NCBI GenBank assembly: GCA_002914805.1
Contig: JXTB01000021.1
Span: 1,401,329 to 1,465,328, forward strand
Direction: 5' to 3'
DNA length: 64,000 bases
From: Parasponia andersonii
Taxonomy: Eukaryota > Streptophyta > Magnoliopsida > Rosales > Cannabaceae
The notes beneath the pieces were generated by a model. The model was not told the DNA's origin, did no database searches, and was given only the letters and a program-made list of their open reading frames with translations. Position 1 is the first letter of the stretch. Every line of letters starts with the position of its first letter. Shown piece by piece: positions 55,464-64,000 of the stretch. Made by a program: the position numbers and the translations under genes.

Positions 55464-55471
55464 GTAGTGGT
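55464..55471. repeat. 8-bp target-site duplication, left side of the hAT MITE
   Basis: GTAGTGGT, repeated at 56089-56096 directly after the element. Eight bases is the hAT signature. Confidence 0.9.
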
Positions 55472-56088
55472 TAGAGGTGGCACAATAGGCAGGCCAGACT
55501 CGGCCGGTTGGAAATTTTAAAAATTGAGCCATGCTCGACTCGGAACGGGCCAAAACAAGCTAGTCCATTCTTGGCCTAAATTTAAAAAAAAAATAAAAGA
55601 AAATAAGATTATTAGTTGTATAATTAGTTAAAAATATTATAAATTTAAATAATTAATTGTATATTAAAAATATTAGTTGTATATATTTTTTTTCTATTAA
55701 TAAAATTTTTTAAATAATTAAATAAGTTAAAAGTATATAAGTTGAATACTTAATAAAAAAAAATTTTAAACAAAAATCTTAAGAAAATTATTTAGAATTA
55801 GAATGAAATTTGAAAATGTGAAAAAAAGTGAAGGAATTTATATTTATAAGTATTGGAAAAAGTTTTATATTTAAATTTATTTTTAAAAAATTTTAAAAAT
55901 TTTTTAAAAAAATATTTTTAGCAGGCTGGCTCTTGCGGGCCTAAATATCTAAGCTCAACCTAGCCCTACCCCTAGAGCCAGGCTGGCCCGTGGCCCGTTT
56001 TAATGCGGGTCGAGTTGGGTCAACCCACCAGCCACAATGACGAGCCGCAGGTCGACTCGTTAGGCCTCGGCCCGTTTTGTCACCTCTA
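55472..56088. mobile_element. hAT-type MITE, 617 bp
   Basis: Terminal inverted repeats TAGAGGTGGCACAA (left) and TTTTGTCACCTCTA (right) with 8-bp duplication GTAGTGGT. Both ends carry GC-rich arms (GGCCAGACTCGGCC left; CTCGTTAGGCCTCGGCCCG right) containing repeated GGCC, GCCCG and CTCG words, while the centre is A/T-rich. TAGAGGTG ends with internal GGGCCCG words are a widespread plant hAT non-autonomous type. No transposase is present. Confidence 0.9.
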
Positions 56089-56096
56089 GTAGTGGT
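56089..56096. repeat. 8-bp target-site duplication, right side of the hAT MITE
   Basis: GTAGTGGT, identical to 55464-55471. Confidence 0.9.
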
Positions 56097-57000
56097 TACT
56101 AGTGTTCATGCATGCTTAAGATATTCATAATCTCAATACATTCTAGAACCTACTTAAGTATCATTTGAAGCAAAATCCTAGATTACTCAAAATCAAAAGA
56201 AATAATTTAAGCTATTTTTTGATTGATTGAGCCTTTCAAGCCTGCCTTTTTGTATTTACCTCCAGTCACTCTATTTGAGCCTTACCATTAATCTTTTTCT
56301 TATTAACCATTAAATTTCTATCCTAACCTTTGAGCAATGATATTTCTAAAAATACCTTTCACACCATAAGCATAATTTGTTTTACTAAAGTTGTGAGAAG
56401 TGTATGTGGATGAAGATATGAAAGATGTACAGCATAGATTCTCTCGTGTCGAGAAAAGAGAGGAAAAGCTTTAAGTTACAACATCTTAAAAAGAAAAAAG
56501 AAAAAATACTGAAAAAAAAAAAAATCAAAATGAAGCTTGTGTAGTGAACTAACAGGACAAGGATGAGTGAAATGAACAAGTATGGGGGGAAATTGGTGTT
56601 GAATTTAGTAATAAGGTTTGTGATCCTAGAGAAAAATGTATGCGTTTATGGTGTGGAATTGAGCGTAGAGATGTCCTTTCCCATCTTATCTATACCTGAG
56701 CCATATATTACAAGCTGAGTTAAGTCCAACTGATCTTTAATGTGTTAAAAACTATATTAGTGGAGAATGGTATGAAAAGTAGGCATATAGAATGAAATTT
56801 ACTCTCTAAAAGACAATTTTATTTGAATCCTGGCATGAATAAACTAATCCGGATGCAAGTGATTCAATGAGAATGCTTTTGCACACATACATAATGCGAA
56901 TTGAATGTGAGGTAATGTTAATGCTTAGGTTGAAATTCTAAACTTTTGTGGTATCTAGAATTTTCCTTGATTTCTAATTCTTATGCAGTCTTTGAGATAA
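56097..57000. other. Gene-free segment
   Basis: About 900 bases, AT-rich, with A-runs near 56495-56530. The minus frame at 56385-56579 is a phenylalanine-rich low-complexity translation. I see no gene or transposon end. Confidence 0.5.
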
Positions 57001-58530
57001 TTTTTGACTTTAACTAAACTATTGATGTGTGGTTGAGTTAGGTTTAGTTTTTCTTGTCTTTGCTCGGAGACGAGCAATCTCTTAAGTTTGGATATCCTTT
57101 TAGGTTTAATATTTAGAGATTTTTTAGTGTTTAGTTAGGAATATGTGTTTTTATGTTTATTTATAGGTCCATGGTTCGATGATGCAATGGAGAAGGAATC
57201 GTGCAAAATCGAGTTGAAAACAAGAACTTGGAGTTCTAGCTACAACTCAACAATTCTCAGTCACAGCGAGAGGAGAGTGAAAAATTAGCAATTTATGGTT
57301 GCAGCGAAGACAAATCCTGGCTGCAGCTGAGTCAGTAGAAAATACCCGAGAGCCATGGCTACACAGAGATAAATCTTGGTTGTAGCACGATGGTATTGTG
57401 ATGTCCGACTACAGTGAGCAAGATCTTGGCTGCAACAAGAGTCTAATTTGAAGAAACAGACGAAGATCATGGCTACAGTGAGCTCAATTCTAGCTGCAGC
57501 ACGATTGTGCAGATGAAAGGAAAAAAATGAGTTGAAAAATCAATTTTTAAAACGGGACTTTCTTAAGAGCTGAGACCAAAGGGTTTATAAATAGGTGTTA
57601 ATTGTTAGTCTTTTACAATAAAGAAAAAAAAAAACTAAAGAGTCTAGAGAGGAGGAGGAACGCTTGAGAGACGGAGCAAGAAGAGGGCGAATATATGATA
57701 TCAGCTCTCAATATTTCTAGTTTTAATTCTTAATCTTCTTTCCTTTTTTTAGTTTAATGTTTCAATGATTTTGAACCTTGTATTGGTTGTTTTTATTAAT
57801 TTTATTACGAACTAAATCAATTATCTAGGATTATAATAGGATTTTTTATATAGTTTGAATTATAATATTTCCTCTTTCATTTATGATTTTGATTTATGAA
57901 TTGTTTATTCTGTTTTATTTTTATTACTTTTAAGTACTTGATTACCACTTAAATTGAATTGGTAATTTATATGAACTTGGAAAACGAATTCTATATTTAA
58001 ACCTAGAACGAATAACATATGATCATATTTAAATTAATTTGTGTAGGATAGGAATATACATATATAATATGTGCAATAGTTCAAAAACTTTAATTTTAAT
58101 GAATCTTTTGTTAATCTAATTCACATAGAAATAAAGTGGGTTAATTAGAGTAAATATTTCTATTTGATTGTCAGAAGAGACTTGGAGATATATTAGAGTT
58201 CTTCTTTAGTAATTCGGATTAAATAGTAATTCATAGAGAGTAACTAGTAATTCGAGCATACATAGAGTGAAAGTTGTAATCTTAGGTTTAGTCTCATTGG
58301 TGAATTTAATAAATTATTTACTCAATTTACTTTTGTTTTGATTTATTTTCTAATTTTCTTTTAGTTTCAATTTTTTATTTCAGAACTTTTAAATTGATTG
58401 CTTGGATAAATCAATAATGAGCCTAAGTTAATACTTAACAAGTTATAACAATTTCTCCGCAAACACGATATCTTTTACTCATTCTTATATTATTTGTTAC
58501 GAAATGTGCACCTGCATTTAAAAAATACAC
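57001..58530 (+). mobile_element. Relic of the 3' end of a LARD/Athila-like element
   Basis: GCTCGGAGACGAGCAATCTC then TTAAGTTTGG at 57062-57090 is a motif commonly found upstream of the 3' LTR in large non-autonomous plant retrotransposons (from memory). It is followed by a repeat-bearing stretch (57237-57500) and LTR-like sequence to about 58520. The end at about 58450-58520 (ATATTATTTGTTACGAAATG, TGCACCTGCA) is matched, inverted, at about 59570-59640. No coding capacity. Confidence 0.45.
57237..57505 (+). repeat. Degenerate internal repeats, GGCTRCAGYRNG words
   Basis: The words GGTTGCAGCGA, GGCTGCAGCTGA, GGCTACACAGAG, GGTTGTAGCACGA, GACTACAGTGAGC, GGCTGCAACAAGA, GGCTACAGTGAGC and AGCTGCAGCACGA occur about every 30-35 bases, in a loose alternation with GAYAAATCYTGG or AAGATCTTGG. 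It is not part of a long open frame. Confidence 0.6.
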
Positions 58531-58814
58531 AATACCTTCTAATGCTAGAATGGACCCTATGCCACAAGTCGCATGGCATAATCACTCCAAGACCGTGGTT
58601 CACCTCATTCTGTTGTTGCTCTTGTTTGACCATAGTAAAATGATGAGTTGTAGCATCCTACTTCTCCTTTCATAGTCTCTAAGAGTGTGCACAATTTATG
58701 GATTAAGAGTAATAAGTTCCAACCTTCTTAGCTCTTCACATACAATAGCCGAAATGTACCTAAAAACAAAAAATAAAAATAAAAAGTTTAAACTAAAATT
58801 AGAATTGTTTGGTA

Positions 58815-58823
58815 TTAATATTA
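58815..58823. repeat. 9-bp target-site duplication, left side of the Mutator-type MITE
   Basis: TTAATATTA, repeated at 59498-59506. Nine bases is the Mutator-type signature; the motif is AT-rich, so some caution is needed. Confidence 0.75.
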
Positions 58824-59497
58824 GGGTAATTATCACTAAAATACCTTTTTTTTTGAAAAAAATGTGAAAAAACCTTATGTTTTTGGAAATTCAAAATAAG
58901 TACCTTCTATTTAACGAAAATTATCACTAAAATAACCTTTCTTTTGAAAAAATGTGAAACAGAAACTCTTGTATGGTTAAAAATTCAAAATAAATACCTT
59001 CTATTTGAATTATTATATCATTTGCCACTTTTGACCGCTCAAAGATTTCAAAAAAAATTAGTAAAATTAATATTTTACTCATATTATATTATTTTAAGAA
59101 ACACACTAAACTTGAAAATAAAGGGAGAGAAAATACACATAGTCTAAAACCTCTTTAAAAATTTCTATCTATTGTTGTGGCACAAATCTAGAAAAAAAAA
59201 ATAAATTTTTTGAAAATTTCTCAAATACAAGGTATTTATTTTGAATTTTTAATAATATAAGGGATTTTTTTCACTTTTTTGTTTTAAACAGAGAGTATTT
59301 TAGTGACAATTTTCGTTAAATAGAAGGTATTTATTTTGAATTTTCTAAAAATATAGGGTTTTTTCATATTTTTTTTAAATAGTGGGTATTTTAGTAATAA
59401 TTTTTGCTAAATAGAAAATATTTATTTTGAATTTTCAACAATACAAGGTTTTTTTAACATTTTTTCAAAACAAAAGGTAGTTTAGTGATAATTTCTC
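58824..59497. mobile_element. Mutator-type foldback MITE, 674 bp
   Basis: Starts GGGTAATTATCACTAAAATACC; the reverse complement of its end reads GAGAAATTATCACTAAACTACC. The arms are long inverted repeats (about 58824-59020 and 59215-59497), and each arm is itself built from direct repeats of about 90 bases (CACTAAAATA, TTTTGAAAAAAATGTGAAA, AAATTCAAAATAARTACCTTCTATTT). The 9-bp duplication TTAATATTA flanks it. No transposase; the plus frame 58944-59147 is a chance frame. Confidence 0.8.
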
Positions 59498-59506
59498 TTA
59501 ATATTA
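59498..59506. repeat. 9-bp target-site duplication, right side of the Mutator-type MITE
   Basis: TTAATATTA, identical to 58815-58823. Confidence 0.75.
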
Positions 59507-59509
59507 ACA

Positions 59510-61340
59510 AAGAAATAGTAAATCAATCCCGATAATAGTGCCAAAAAATTTTTATTGTATTGTCAACACTTAAAAATTACAAATGCATAATATCGCAACA
59601 AGTAATATAATGTAAGTAAGATTTATTATCCTACGAGGATTGGATGCTAAATCGATGCTAATTACTAAAATTAAATCAATTATAATTTTATCCAAACAAT
59701 CGTAAATAAAATAAAAAGACTTAAAAGAGAAACAAGTAAAGTGAAAATTCAAAATTAATATAGAAGTGCATGTGAAATAGATAGATCAAGATAAGAAATG
59801 CCTACGATCACTAGATTCTCCAATCCCTCACTTATCTTGTTTTACCCCTTTCTCTCTAATTAATTTAACAAAACAAATGTTAGCCAAGTGTCCTAAATTA
59901 TCTACAAGCTTCTTCTGTCATCAAGTAAAAATTTGCCCCTAACCTAGTTCGATTTAATCCTATGAAGGCTAGAATCTAAAACAATTCATTAAGCACAAAC
60001 ACTTGTTAATGAGAAAAGCTCAAACACTTTTTTTATTGGTTACACACATAAAGCACGCATATTCATAACTTACTTAGATACATGTCATTCTACTTAAGGT
60101 TAAAGACATTTTATTTCTCAAATCAATTATAGTTTTGAAAATTCAACTAATTATAGGCCAAATAATTAGTAGCGTTAAGCACAAAATAGAACAAATAATT
60201 AGAATAGACAATCAGATGTAAAAGAGAGGAGGGCAGCAAAAATAAGTTACATCCTTGGTTCACTTTGTAATCCTAGACATAAGATATTTAGCTCATAGCA
60301 AAAATAGAGAACAAAATCAAATCAAAAGTTAATTATTGTCAAAGGTACGAAATCAAATAAAGGAGAAAAAATTGAGAATGAAACTAATTAGGTGTGTTTT
60401 ATTTTCCCCTTTTGGGAAAACTTGTGATGCTGTCATAAAAGTTGTAAAAATTACTCCTACAGGTAGAAAATTGTCCTCTTTAAATCAAAAAGCTCTCTAT
60501 GAAATTGCTCTCTAATTCTAACAATGGAAATCCTCTCAAAATTAAAATTTAATGTTCAAGTAAAATCTAAATATTAATAAACAATTACAATTTTTTTTTT
60601 GATATTGTTATAGCTCCAAATATAGTGTCTTGAAGCTTGTCTTGTACATATGGAGCTTAGACACCACTTGAAATTGGTTGCTGATGTTACATTGAGAATA
60701 ACTTAAAATGGACGGCTGAGATGAGGTGTTAAAGATGATCTAAGGGCTGAGATTGGATGTTGAGAGAGTTGGATAATCGGAACCGTTGAATTAATCATTG
60801 GACGGGCGATATTTCACCTGGAGAGGGGACCGGAAGCTTGAGGTGAAGATCTTGTATAATCGAAACAGCTGCAGCCGGTTGAGGGTTGAAAGTGGAGTCT
60901 ACGTGGCACTTTTTGTTTAGATGAATCTTTGAAGGGAGCAAAGGACACAAACCAGAGGGGGGGGGAGGTCACACATGTGGGCCCGGGGCTGCCGCTTAAC
61001 GTGTGTTAGTAAGGCGGTGTGCATCACGCGCACATCTAGGACGCTGGCCGGTTGATAGTACGGTCCAACTCGCGAATTTCTCTTCCTTCTACACTCGCGC
61101 GCGTGCTAGTAGTCTTCAGAATTCAAATTTTTATATTTTCTTATTTGTTTTTTTTTTTAATTTCTTTAGCAATTTTACTCTCTTTTAGCTCCAAATTGCA
61201 CCACTTTCATCTATACAAATATGTAAAATTAACTAAAATTAATTAATTATCAATTAAAATGAAACAAATAAAATGAAATAAAGTAAACAACACTCAAAAT
61301 TAATTATTTTCACAAAAACATAATAAAATAAAATGCATTA
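59510..61340 (-). mobile_element. LARD/Athila-like LTR with degenerate PBS
   Basis: CGATAATAGTGCCAAAAA at 59528-59545 looks like a decayed form of the plus-strand image of the PBS used by Athila/LARD elements (CGGCAACGGCGCCAAAA, from memory). To its right lies LTR-like sequence: ATATCGCAACAAGTAATATA, then CCTACGAGGATTGG. The segment ends with a typical AT-rich part (AACAACACTCAAAATTAATT at about 61288) near 61340. No genes; GC-rich block at 60960-61100 has short chance frames. Confidence 0.45.
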
Positions 61341-61343
61341 AAG

Positions 61344-61490
61344 TGGGTTAGCTCAAGTAGTAAGAGCACATATTACTTAAGATCTTAATTCTAGATTTGA
61401 GTCACACCAAAGGTAGGCGTGAAAGCCTATTATCCTTAATAGGGTGATGTGGAGATTAGGCAGTATATTAGGTATTTTCTTTTAATTTAT
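61344..61490 (+). mobile_element. tRNA-derived SINE-like relic
   Basis: GGGTTAGCTCAAGTAGTAAGAGCAC-type sequence at 61347-61371 is a good Pol III A box in a tRNA-like context, and about 35 bases later GATTTGAGTCAC resembles a decayed B box (GGTTCGANTCC). The body then continues with AAGCCTATTATCC and GGTGATGTGGAG and ends in a T-rich stretch at 61482-61490, where the gypsy LTR begins. Confidence 0.5.
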
Positions 61491-61493
61491 ACA

Positions 61494-62737
61494 TCAGAAT
61501 GACATACATGAGTTCATAGACAAAATAGAAAGTAGTAATCTTAGTTCAATGCTAAAACAAAACTCAAACAATCCAAACACTACAACAACACGCTTCAAGC
61601 AATACCAAGATAACGAACTACAATTTCGATGGCCTGTTACTCCTCTTGATCTCTAAAATCACACTGGACACCACCTGAGGAAGAGAGGAAGGGAGTGAGC
61701 ATAAAATGCCCAGTAAGAAAAATAATTGTCTCGATCGAAAACATTTTAGTAATGGAAAGTCCTGCTTGGTTAGTTTAAATCCAATACATACATATATGAT
61801 AATCCAAAATCAGAAATCGTCACGCATATTTATAAATAAATCAGTATAATCAAAACCATTCAATTCAGATACTTATGAGCTCACATCCTCTTATCTGTGG
61901 AAACCCAGAATGATGGCACTAAGTGTACCTAACAGCCTGCCTGACACCTAAGCCCATACCCAGAGGGGATACCCATATGTCACCTACCAAACCTAGAGGC
62001 GCAACCGAATTGCCTATGCCTGCCAAATGAGGAAATAATCAAAAGTAACAAAACCTCGCGTAAGTTTATGGACTCTACACCGACAGTGAGGCATGCAGCA
62101 CCACACTGTAAACCCACGATGCTGACATGGTGCTCATGTATGATCCTATGACACGTGCAACACAGAATTGAAGTATAAAAATAATCATATTCTAGTTTTT
62201 CAATAAAATAAGTATATTAGGTTTTTATAGAAAAACGGGCAGCACAACAACCCTATTTTTGATATACCTAAAATAACCTGTACTCAGAAAAATTCCCAGA
62301 GCAATACAGTATATATGTATATCACACCATCACAATCCATCACATATGTTCAAGAAAATGAAAAACCACATTTATTCTTATATGTTACAGAAAATAAGTT
62401 TTATTCGAAAATAGTATAAAACGAAGGTAACCGAATCCCTACTTCACAAGAATAACGATACTATGCTATTGAATCCTCAAGGCGTCGTTGACGATTGTCT
62501 GAAGGGTCGGGAACCAATTCTAAGCCCTCGATTGTCCTCTTGTGAAAAACCAACTTTTTAACAGAGCTTCAATTCCATAAACGGATCTTTTCACTGAAAT
62601 CCTAGCACCAAAAATAGCTATGTTAGATATATAATTTGTCCAATTCGGGACTGGACTTATATCGAGCCGGTGGCACACAAATTAAGACAAATCTTAACCA
62701 TTCGATTTTGATTTTAGTATCGATTACCAAACATAGG

Positions 62738-62773
<36 letters not shown>

Positions 62774-63433
62774 AACTTCTCCATTTTCCGAGTACAATCC
62801 AAAAATGACAACAAAAGCACAATCCAACAGCCGAATCAAAAAGTCAACTCAAGCTTAAAATCTTCCAAAAATGGCAACTTTTGATTTGGGCAGTATAGAG
62901 TTAATATATACCTTGAGTTTTCTTTCGATGAGACGAATCCAACGAACCCTTTTAGAGGTCAAATAGTGGTCGGAATCATTGCTGGCGGTGAGAAATCCAA
63001 AACGGTCCACTTCGTCTTCTTCGGCAACGGCGGTTTCGGCAGTGACTGGCGACGGTCGGCGGAGTTTCCTGACGGCATGGTGAGCTCGCACCGGGTGGTT
63101 GTTGGGCCGAATAGCGACCTGGGCGGCGGTGCAGCTCTCGCCAGTCCTTCAGTCGAGAGTGAGCAGAGAGAGAGAGATAGCGTCAGGGAAGAGAGAGGGA
63201 GAAGAGAGAGGAGGAGAGAAAATGACAGGTCATGTGGCCCTATTATATGGAGTTATGCAATTTTTAAAAATTTCACAATAGTCCCCAATTTTTCAAATGC
63301 CTTTCAAATTACTCCCCCAAAATTTGTAATTTAGTCATTCTGCACAAACTTTTTGCAAATTAATTCATCCAACATAATATCTGAAAATTGGTAAAATATC
63401 CAAATTACCCTCCCAAAAATCCGGGATTTTACA
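61494..63433 (+). mobile_element. Gypsy-type LTR, 5' truncated, plus orientation
   Basis: Inverted relative of 1-1661: the start (CAGAATGACATACATGAG) corresponds to about 1380-1410 reversed, so the first 250 or so bases (TGTCACGACCC...) are missing. It ends CGGGATTTTACA at 63433. It includes a (TA)n run at about 62741-62771 and a GC-rich, purine-rich end (62960-63230) that is presumably transcribed leader. The frame 62966-63334 (arginine/glutamate-rich) is a translation of that purine-rich DNA. No PBS or gag follows, so this is a solo or broken LTR. Confidence 0.7.
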
Positions 63434-64000
63434 GGGGTAGTAAAGTATTTCAAAGGTACTATGAATGTTGGATTGTTGTTTAAAAGACCAGAAAACAAGG
63501 ACCAAGCTGTTAAAGGGTACGTGGACTCTGATTTTGCACGGAATTTGGGTACAAGGAATCCTTTACAGGTTATGTGTTTACTTTCTTTGGCACAACAATG
63601 AGTTAGAAGTCATGAGTTGGAAGTCAAACTTACAGTCTGTGGTAGCATTGTCTATTACATAAGCTTAATTTATTGTTGTTACTGTGGTAATTAAAGAGGC
63701 TGTGTGTTTGCAAGGGATGGTTGCAGATCTATGAGTATTACAAGACAATATTACAGTATATTATGATAATCAGAGCACAATACATTTGACTAGACATTAA
63801 GTATTTCATGGAGGGTCCAAACATATTGCTGTTAAATTGCACTTTGTGAGAGATTTCATTGGGAAAGATTTGGTTAAGGTAGAGAAGATACCAACTGAAG
63901 AGAATCCTGACATGCTCACCAAAGCATTACCTATAGCTAAGTTCAGACAACGTCTGGACTTAGTGAACGGCATTGAAGAGAAGGCCCTTAGGGCTTAGAG
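63434..64000 (+). pseudogene. copia RNase H and C-terminus, fragment
   Basis: Plus strand, three frames needed. Recognisable copia blocks: YFKGTMNVGLLFKR at about 63448, KGYVDSDFARNLGTRNP (the ADADFAG-type RNase H block), ISWKSNLQSVVALSIT in the next frame (63465-63662 gives part), a YDNQSTIHL-type block near 63755, then HFVRDFIGKDLVKVEKIPT and ENPDMLTKALP, and FRQRLDLVNGIEEKA near the edge. It resembles the Tnt1-type group. It starts abruptly at the gypsy LTR end (63433) and runs to the window edge. Confidence 0.75.

Noticed and set aside
62966..63334. 122-residue arginine/glutamate-rich plus-strand frame
   Set aside because: It is a translation of the purine-rich end of the gypsy LTR; low-complexity, with no start context, domain or neighbour that supports it.
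1..64000. CRISPR array, rRNA or tRNA genes, telomere or centromere satellites
   Set aside because: No regularly spaced repeats with unique spacers, no rRNA blocks, no full tRNA cloverleaf, and no TTTAGGG arrays were seen.
1..64000. Endogenous pararetrovirus or other integrated plant virus
   Set aside because: All RT and integrase motifs fit Ty1/copia or Ty3/gypsy order with LTRs and PPTs; no movement- or coat-protein motif was seen.

Overview
The window looks like a gene-poor, repeat-rich stretch of a flowering-plant nuclear genome, most likely a eudicot. I base this on very AT-rich sequence, stacked plant-type Ty1/copia and Ty3/gypsy LTR retrotransposons, tRNA-iMet-type primer binding sites, and plant MITEs and a SINE-like relic. 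The species is not identifiable by eye. I found no convincing host gene, rRNA, tRNA or CRISPR array. Almost every open frame that carries a domain is a piece of a retrotransposon polyprotein. Two single N bases (4956 and 27429) look like collapsed assembly gaps.

Layout, left to right. 1-1661 is part of a gypsy-type LTR (minus), next to the start of a copia LTR (1662-2700, minus), which sits in the gag of a broken copia element here called B (2701-5808, minus). 5810-19704 is a SIRE-like copia element (minus). It is split by a complete insertion, element A (9516-16403, plus), which has a 5-bp target duplication (ACTTA). A lacks reverse transcriptase but keeps an open integrase-like frame. 19705-27002 is element E, a decayed copia element (plus) of the same family as B. 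27334-33423 is a Tat-lineage gypsy element (minus) with a CTTAT target duplication, much more GC-rich than its surroundings. It carries gag, protease and part of RT, plus an extra ORF on the opposite strand. It lies in an older gypsy-like relic whose LTR (34103-35554 and again from 46263) is itself split by a 10.7-kb Tekay/Del-like chromovirus (35555-46262, minus).

The right third has 33-bp tandem repeats resembling CACTA subterminal repeats (about 48.7-49.05 kb), AT-rich sequence without genes, a deleted copia element G (51199-54893, minus, CTATA target duplication), a 617-bp hAT-type MITE (55472-56088, 8-bp duplication) and a relic of the 3' end of a LARD-like element (57.0-58.5 kb). Then come a 674-bp Mutator-type foldback MITE (58824-59497, 9-bp duplication), an inverted LARD-like LTR (59.5-61.3 kb), a SINE-like relic, a second copy of the first gypsy LTR in opposite orientation (61494-63433), and a copia RNase H fragment running off the right end.

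How the parts work together: each retroelement has the usual order LTR, PBS, gag, protease, then integrase-RT-RNase H (copia) or RT-RNase H-integrase (gypsy), polypurine tract, LTR. None looks autonomous. Nesting gives relative ages: the SIRE-like element predates A; B predates the copia LTR in it, which predates the gypsy LTR at the left edge; the older gypsy relic predates both the Tat-lineage and Tekay-like elements. Many stop codons in these frames are the kind produced by C-to-T decay of methylated cytosine, as expected for silenced heterochromatin.
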